Part shown: one piece after another, positions 6,989-7,077 of the stretch
How positions within the stretch are numbered: the stretch's first letter is position 1
How the letters are laid out: each line of letters starts with the position of its first letter
Assembly: GCA_000433415.1 (NCBI GenBank)
Contig: FR890421.1
Coordinates: 1 to 7,077, forward strand
Source: Clostridium sp. CAG:448
GTDB lineage: Bacteria; Bacillota; Clostridia; Oscillospirales; CAG-272
DNA: 7,077 bases
Reading direction: 5' to 3'
Notes under the pieces: model-generated
Told to the model about the DNA's origin: nothing
What the model saw: the letters and a program-made list of their open reading frames with translations, nothing else
Database searches by the model: none
Translations under genes and position numbers: made by a program

Positions 6989-7077
6989 TACTTATTCACT
7001 CCCTGTGATTTACGGATCAGTTTTCCTGCGGCGCCTGCGGCGAGATTCAGCAGCAGAACCAGCACAAGCAGAACCAC
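6988..7077 (-). CDS. pstA: C-terminal end of probable PstA phosphate permease (5'-truncated by window edge)
   Basis: Only the last 29 codons are in the window. They encode a hydrophobic, Leu/Val-rich segment (LLVLVLLLNLAAGAAG) followed by a basic tail (KLIRKSQGVNK) and TAA. This is the expected end of a last membrane helix with a cytoplasmic tail, as in PstA. The stop overlaps the pstB start (TAATG), which suggests translational coupling. The identity rests mostly on position before pstB; another pst permease subunit such as PstC is possible but less usual here. Confidence 0.75.
   Translation of the reverse strand: MVLLVLVLLLNLAAGAAGKLIRKSQGVNK

Overview
The window is an ordinary core-genome stretch of a Gram-positive, probably clostridial (Oscillospirales-like), bacterium. 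Grounds: GC content that looks slightly above half by eye, strong AGGAG-type ribosome binding sites, the pst-phoU-response regulator-PhoR-type kinase order, a Lys-rich short lipoprotein signal peptide, and a cytosolic PreP/Cym1-type M16C peptidase. The taxon is an inference, because no rRNA or marker gene is present. Every gene I can support lies on the minus strand, so the layout below runs from high to low coordinates. The long plus-strand reading frames are shadows of these genes.

Region 1 (7077 down to 3062) is the 3' part of a phosphate uptake and sensing operon: the last 29 codons of a probable pstA (permease), pstB (ATPase), phoU, an OmpR/PhoB-class response regulator, and a PhoR-type membrane histidine kinase with HAMP and PAS regions. 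pstA and pstB overlap by one base (TAATG), and regulator and kinase overlap by four (ATGA). The other gaps are about 30 bases. A strong GC-rich hairpin with a T-tract follows the kinase and closes the operon. The permease imports phosphate using the PstB ATPase, and PhoU is expected to relay transporter state to the kinase. The kinase would phosphorylate the regulator, which in relatives activates pst and other Pho genes. The operon promoter, any Pho box, pstS and pstC would lie beyond 7077.

Region 2 (3051 down to 2100) is a self-contained single-gene unit: a near-consensus sigma-A promoter (TTGACA, 17 bases, TAAAAT with extended TG), one predicted lipoprotein of unrecognised family, and its own intrinsic terminator.

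Region 3 (2026 to the left edge) is the N-terminal 675 codons of an M16C zinc metallopeptidase with an intact HxxEH site. The frame is open to the window edge, so about 300 residues are expected outside.

No tRNA, rRNA, CRISPR, insertion sequence, attachment site or riboswitch was seen. No gene-free stretch exceeds 300 bases; the largest, 2993-3141 and 2027-2152, hold the terminators and promoter listed. I found no convincing undescribed system. The most interesting loose ends are the unrecognised lipoprotein and the divergent active-site surroundings of the peptidase.
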